Part shown: in pieces, positions 60,402-64,000 of the stretch | Layout: the number at the start of each line of letters is the position of its first letter | How positions within the stretch are numbered: position 1 is the first letter of the stretch | Assembly: GCA_017454325.1 (NCBI GenBank) | Contig: JAFTDG010000128.1 | Location: 1 to 64,000, forward strand | Source of the DNA: Desulfovibrio sp. | Lineage (GTDB): Bacteria; Desulfobacterota; Desulfovibrionia; Desulfovibrionales; Desulfovibrionaceae | DNA: 64,000 bases | Reading direction: 5' to 3' | Notes under the pieces: generated by a model | What the model saw: the letters and a program-made list of their open reading frames with translations, nothing else | Told to the model about the DNA's origin: nothing | Databases searched by the model: none | Made by a program: the position numbers and the translations under genes

Positions 60402-61544
60402 ATGGCACTTTCCAACTTTCTTATTCATCCGCCGTCTGAATCGTCGAAGGCACATAACAGCGCTATTCGCCGTTCAAATGCTGCGCAAAATGCTTCTCCA
60501 TTGGCCTTTGCCAATCTTATGAACGGCTCCAAGGGATCCCTGGAAAATGCTGATTCCACCGGACAACGCAATACGGCTACCCCCATGGCTCTCAATAGCC
60601 AAAGAAATTTTGTACTGGCCGGTCGCTCTCCCAGCGACCTCATGCGGGCACAAGTCTTCACCAAGGCTGAGGCCGACATGCGTCAAAATAAGGCTATTGA
60701 AGGTCTCATGCAAAGCATGACCGGCAACGGCTCAACACTGGATCTAGCCCGCAGCATGGGAGCAGCGAGACATCTTGGCTCCATTACGGGAGCCTTTGAC
60801 AATCGCCTTCGTGGACTGAACATGGGAGATTTCGTCCACTCCCGCAACAATAGCGTCAGAAATAGTGTATCCAGCTCCCGCACCAAGCCTTCCCATCAGG
60901 TTGAAGACATAGGCCTTGGACAGCTTTCCGCACGTTTTGAATCTGGCAGCGATGGCGTTGCTGCAGTAGGCTATGACCGCAATGGCGGCACGTCGTATGG
61001 CAAGTACCAAGTTTCATCTCGGGCAGGCAGCCTGACGGATTTTCTGAAATTTTTGGATACAGAAGCTCCCGATATTTCCAAGCGACTGCGTGCTTCCGGC
61101 CCAGGCAATACAGGGAGTCGGAAGGGTGCTATGCCAGACATGTGGCGTGCCATTGCAAGTGAACAGCCCGAACGATTTGAAAAGCTACAGGAAGCATTTG
61201 TACACCAAAGCCACTACAAGCCTGCTCTGGAATCCATCGTCCAGCGCACGGGTTTGACAGAGGCAACACTTTCACCTGCAATGCGTGAGGTTATCTGGAG
61301 TACAGCTGTACAGCACGGTCCCGCCGGCGCAGCACGTATTTTTGCTCGTGCTGATGCCATGAGCGGCAAGCCAACTGACCCTGCCTACGAACGCAAGCTC
61401 ATTTCCAATGTCTACAAAATCCGTGTAGGACAATTTGGATCCTCAACCAGCAGTGTTCAAGCTGCTGTTGCAAACCGCTTCAAGCAGGAAAAAGCCATCG
61501 CCCTGAATATGCTGGATGGCAACAGAGCCTCTACTTTGGCATAG
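60402..61544 (+). CDS. protein with C-terminal lysozyme-like domain, probably flagella-linked
   Basis: A 380-residue protein. The N-terminal 165 residues are polar, rich in Ser, Asn and Ala, without signal peptide. The C-terminal half has a lysozyme-type pattern: GLGQLSARFESGSDGVAAVGYDRNGGTSYGKYQVSS at about 171-206, with Glu180 in the place of a catalytic acid and GGTSYGKYQ forming the second part of the active-site cleft. A muramidase or transglycosylase activity for opening peptidoglycan is likely. Export without signal peptide and a sigma-54 promoter suggest secretion via the flagellar apparatus, similar in role to FlgJ; this is inference. AGGAGG precedes the ATG. Confidence 0.65.
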   Translation: MALSNFLIHPPSESSKAHNSAIRRSNAAQNASPLAFANLMNGSKGSLENADSTGQRNTATPMALNSQRNFVLAGRSPSDLMRAQVFTKAEADMRQNKAIEGLMQSMTGNGSTLDLARSMGAARHLGSITGAFDNRLRGLNMGDFVHSRNNSVRNSVSSSRTKPSHQVEDIGLGQLSARFESGSDGVAAVGYDRNGGTSYGKYQVSSRAGSLTDFLKFLDTEAPDISKRLRASGPGNTGSRKGAMPDMWRAIASEQPERFEKLQEAFVHQSHYKPALESIVQRTGLTEATLSPAMREVIWSTAVQHGPAGAARIFARADAMSGKPTDPAYERKLISNVYKIRVGQFGSSTSSVQAAVANRFKQEKAIALNMLDGNRASTLA

Positions 61545-61557
61545 CCGAGCCCAAACA

Positions 61558-63189
61558 ATGTCTACAGCAGACACAGGCACAACACTGCTCATCAATTTGA
61601 CGCGCTTCGGCGATTTGCTGCAAAGCCAACCTCTTATTGATGATATTCACAATAAGGGTAATCGGGTTCATTTGCTCTGCCTGGAAAATTTTTCATCAGC
61701 GCTTCCCCTGCTACGCCATGTGGAACACGCATGGCCACTGCCGGGTGCGCGGTTTATGGCTGATATGGACAAAAACTGGCGCACAGCGGTTTCTGGTCTC
61801 CTTGACATTACGCGCACCATACGAAAGCAGGTGCGCCCTCATTGCGTAATCAACCTCACAACAACCCTGTCAGCCCGGTTGTTGGCGGGACTGCTCTGCG
61901 AAGATATTGCCAGAATACGCGGTTTTTGCCTGGATCGTGAAGGATTTGGACGCAATAACGGCATCTGGGCATCCTTTCTCAACGGCACCACAGCCAGCCG
62001 ACTAAGTGCTCCCTTCAATATTGTGGATATGTTTCGTATGTTGGGCAACCAAGACAGCAATAGTGACGCCACACATCTGCCCCGTTTCAGACTGGCCCCC
62101 CCATTACCCAAGGCTATGGCCAAGGCTGACACTCTCTTGACCAACGCACCCGCTGACACTCGCGGATATGTTTGTATGCAACTAGGAGCCAGTGATACAC
62201 GACGGCAATGGCCAGCACACAACTTTGCAGCCGTAGGTGATAGGTTGTGGCAGGAACTGCGCTTATGCCCTGTACTGCTTGGTTCCTCTGCCGAGGCACC
62301 ACTCGCCCAAACCTATATGGCAAGTGCTCATGCCCCCTGCATCAACACCATTGGAAAAACTGATCTCGAAAGCCTGGCAGCATTACTTATCCGCTCACGT
62401 CTGCTTATTACAAACGATACTGGCACTATGCACCTGGCTGCAGGACTCGGAGTGACCTGTCTAGCCATATTTCTCGCCACCGCACAACCCTGCGACACCG
62501 GCCCCTACCTGCCCGACTGCTGCTGTCTGGAACCGGCTCTGTCTTGCCATCCCTGTCAGTTCAATACCCCCTGCACGAACAATCTTAAATGCATTTCATA
62601 TATACGTCCTCAGGCTGTGAGCGAGCTTGTCCTTACCCGGCTGACACAGGGTACATGGAATACTGCCCGACTGGCCTGTATTGAAAAAGAAGCCAGAATC
62701 TGGCTGACGGATCAAGATGCTCAGGGATTTGCTTTCGTGCGTCGATTAACTGCACTGCCTCCTGATGACAGAAGCCTATGGCTTCAACACCAACGCATCT
62801 TCTGGCGTCAATTACTCGACGCTATGAACGGACATAGTTATCCCAGCCACACGCCCTATGAACAGGTAGAACCAATGTTATCGGCCTATTCCAACGCCTT
62901 TGTGGAACGCATGGGTACAGCATTGACTCAAGCGAGTCATTTGTTCGCCCTCCTGACGGAGCAGGGGCACCTGATTGGCAAAAGCGCTAAGGTCGGACAA
63001 CTTTTTCTGCGCAATTGTGACCGTGTGCAGAACGTCCTGGATGACTGTCCAGAACTGCGCTCCCTCGGCGGCTTCTGGCGTGAGCTCCGTCATGAACGTG
63101 GCGATCGCATAGACGATCTTTTGGCACTCACAGCTCTACTAGAACAGCATATCGGCAGCTGGCGTGACCTTTTTAAAAATGGCACATAG
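61558..63189 (+). CDS. family 9 glycosyltransferase (heptosyltransferase-like) with extra C-terminal domain
   Basis: A 543-residue protein. Residues about 8-355 match GT9 (ADP-heptose:LPS heptosyltransferases): LLINLTRFGDLLQSQPLIDDI, YVCMQLGASDTRRQWPAHNFAAVGDRL, PVLLGSSAEAPLA, LITNDTGTMHLAAGLGVTCLAIF and a cysteine-rich segment (CHPCQFNTPC). A further 185 residues, mostly helical and without known family, follow. Standing between flagella-linked genes, it may glycosylate flagellin or LPS core. ATG 61558 is chosen as it gives the family N-terminus; it lies 13 bases after the preceding stop. Confidence 0.8.
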   Translation: MSTADTGTTLLINLTRFGDLLQSQPLIDDIHNKGNRVHLLCLENFSSALPLLRHVEHAWPLPGARFMADMDKNWRTAVSGLLDITRTIRKQVRPHCVINLTTTLSARLLAGLLCEDIARIRGFCLDREGFGRNNGIWASFLNGTTASRLSAPFNIVDMFRMLGNQDSNSDATHLPRFRLAPPLPKAMAKADTLLTNAPADTRGYVCMQLGASDTRRQWPAHNFAAVGDRLWQELRLCPVLLGSSAEAPLAQTYMASAHAPCINTIGKTDLESLAALLIRSRLLITNDTGTMHLAAGLGVTCLAIFLATAQPCDTGPYLPDCCCLEPALSCHPCQFNTPCTNNLKCISYIRPQAVSELVLTRLTQGTWNTARLACIEKEARIWLTDQDAQGFAFVRRLTALPPDDRSLWLQHQRIFWRQLLDAMNGHSYPSHTPYEQVEPMLSAYSNAFVERMGTALTQASHLFALLTEQGHLIGKSAKVGQLFLRNCDRVQNVLDDCPELRSLGGFWRELRHERGDRIDDLLALTALLEQHIGSWRDLFKNGT

Positions 63190-63255
63190 TTTGCTTATAA
63201 AAATGTATCATGACAACGGAAAAACTTTCCCTGTGGGGATGAGGAGGGAATACAC

Positions 63256-63861
63256 ATGATTATCGTAGACGGCACACAAAGCGAAAAGAACATTTCTACA
63301 TTTGCTAATCTGGAAGAAATTCTAAAGGACGTAATGCAGGACGAAAAGATGGAAAATCGCGTCGTGACAGACGTATTCGTCAACAACGAGGCCTTTTCTG
63401 AAATCTATCCGCATCAAGCGGAAGACATTGAAAGTTCAGAAATCACTTCTGTTGAAGTACGCTCAATGCCTCTTTCAGAGATGGCTGTGGAAATGTCTGC
63501 TGAAATGGGTAAAGTTGCACAAATGATGGAGCATGGTGCCCGTCAGGTTTCTCGTCTATTTCGTCAGGCAGAAGATACTGACGCTCTGGAACTCTTCCAG
63601 GACTTGCTGGACGTTACCCGTGACTTCATGGGTATGATTAGTGAGCTGCGAAGCAAGTACGCCACAGGCAATCTCGAAGATTTTGCAGAAAAGACTGAAT
63701 CTTTTTCCGACCTGCTTTCCGAAATGGGCGATGTGCTCGAGAATGAAGACTGGATACTACTTGCCGATCTTCTGGAATACGAATTTATTCCCCAATGCGA
63801 AGACTGGCGGATAATCAGTGAAAATCTGCATGTACAAGTCAGTGGCCTTTTAGCTCAATAA
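63256..63861 (+). CDS. acidic helical hypothetical protein before flgN
   Basis: A 201-residue acidic, mostly helical protein without recognisable family. The first 70 residues look like an alpha/beta unit (MIIVDGTQSEKNISTFANLEEIL, VVTDVFVNNEAFSEIYP) and the rest is a helical bundle with many Glu and Met. No signal or membrane segment, so cytoplasmic. GAGGAGGG precedes the ATG. It stands 14 bases before a FlgN-like gene, which suggests a flagellar assembly or regulatory role. Confidence 0.7.
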   Translation: MIIVDGTQSEKNISTFANLEEILKDVMQDEKMENRVVTDVFVNNEAFSEIYPHQAEDIESSEITSVEVRSMPLSEMAVEMSAEMGKVAQMMEHGARQVSRLFRQAEDTDALELFQDLLDVTRDFMGMISELRSKYATGNLEDFAEKTESFSDLLSEMGDVLENEDWILLADLLEYEFIPQCEDWRIISENLHVQVSGLLAQ

Positions 63862-63875
63862 GTGGCGGGGAAACT

Positions 63876-64000
63876 ATGAGTGAAGGAATGTGCCTTCTGA
63901 ATGAAGCTTTGGATCTTGCCCGACAGGAAGCAACTGCACTGGAAGACGGGGCCTATGCTAGAGCCGTCGAACTTGCCGAACGTCGTAATGCCGTCACCGG
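63876..64000 (+). CDS. FlgN-like flagellar chaperone, 5' part only
   Basis: An open frame from ATG 63876 to the window edge (41 codons). The encoded start is helical and charged (LNEALDLARQEATALEDG, then AYARAVELAERRNAVT), the pattern of FlgN/FliT-type chaperones for hook-associated proteins. The GGGG stretch eight bases upstream could serve as ribosome binding site. Assignment is tentative because most of the gene lies outside. Confidence 0.5.
   Translation, partial: MSEGMCLLNEALDLARQEATALEDGAYARAVELAERRNAVT

Noticed and set aside
1-64000. CRISPR arrays, insertion sequences, prophage genes, tRNA or rRNA genes
   Set aside because: I looked through all intergenic stretches and found no repeated spacer units, transposase or integrase motifs, tRNA cloverleaf patterns or rRNA segments.

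Overview
The window (about 50% G+C, densely coded) looks like the chromosome of a sulfate-reducing member of the Desulfovibrionaceae. The main reasons are a periplasmic tetrahaem cytochrome c3, an archaeal-type entry into the shikimate pathway (ADH synthase plus 3-dehydroquinate synthase II) placed directly before pheA-aroA-tyrA, a glycogen synthase/phosphorylase fusion, and an RpoN-linked flhB-flhA / flhF-flhG-fliA flagellar block. I cannot name a species. I see no insertion sequence, prophage, CRISPR array, rRNA or tRNA gene. The exciting element I would single out is not a protein: it is a complete-looking aromatic-amino-acid attenuator at 34885-35109.  Region by region. 1-2379: two divergent c-di-GMP phosphodiesterases (EAL, cut by the window edge, and HD-GYP). 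2424-13238 (minus strand): one long ten-gene transcription unit, PxxKW protein, M20 hydrolase, mnmG, PilZ protein, corC, lnt, prfB (with the classical +1 frameshift), a degenerate GGDEF protein, a FlhG/MinD-like ATPase and dapA, closed by a terminator. 13257-22781 (minus): a glycogen operon (debranching enzyme, GT4 glycosyltransferase, GH57 protein, GT3-GT35 fusion) behind a good sigma-70 promoter overlapped by a palindrome. 23021-27555 (plus): a complete branched-chain amino acid ABC transporter. 27795-28813: cytochrome c3 and a convergent YgiW-type OB-fold protein. 29166-34834 (plus): M16C protease, sulfotransferase, a CbiR-like cobamide phosphodiesterase and a DHH phosphoesterase.  34885-40368 (plus): promoter, a 36-residue leader peptide loaded with Phe/Tyr/Trp, mutually exclusive antiterminator and terminator hairpins, then five genes that run from the ADH/DHQ-synthase route through chorismate to prephenate. 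40440-48903 (plus): flagellar export and regulation genes with convincing sigma-54 promoters before flhB and flhF. 48943-55657 (minus): an orphan envelope protein and an RND multidrug efflux operon. 55871-59332 (minus): topA, an XdhC-like protein and a membrane-anchored orphan. 59571-64000 (plus): a TraT-like lipoprotein, a lysozyme-fold protein behind another sigma-54 promoter, a family-9 glycosyltransferase with a long extra domain, an acidic hypothetical protein and the start of a probable FlgN chaperone gene.  Taken together the window joins housekeeping functions (translation termination, tRNA modification, lipoprotein maturation, DNA topology) with storage-glucan turnover, amino acid supply and flagellar assembly; c-di-GMP proteins recur through the first 10 kb. 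Most start codons were moved downstream of the longest possible reading frame where a ribosome binding site or the family length supported it; these decisions are given per gene. All family assignments are from motif recognition only, without any database search.
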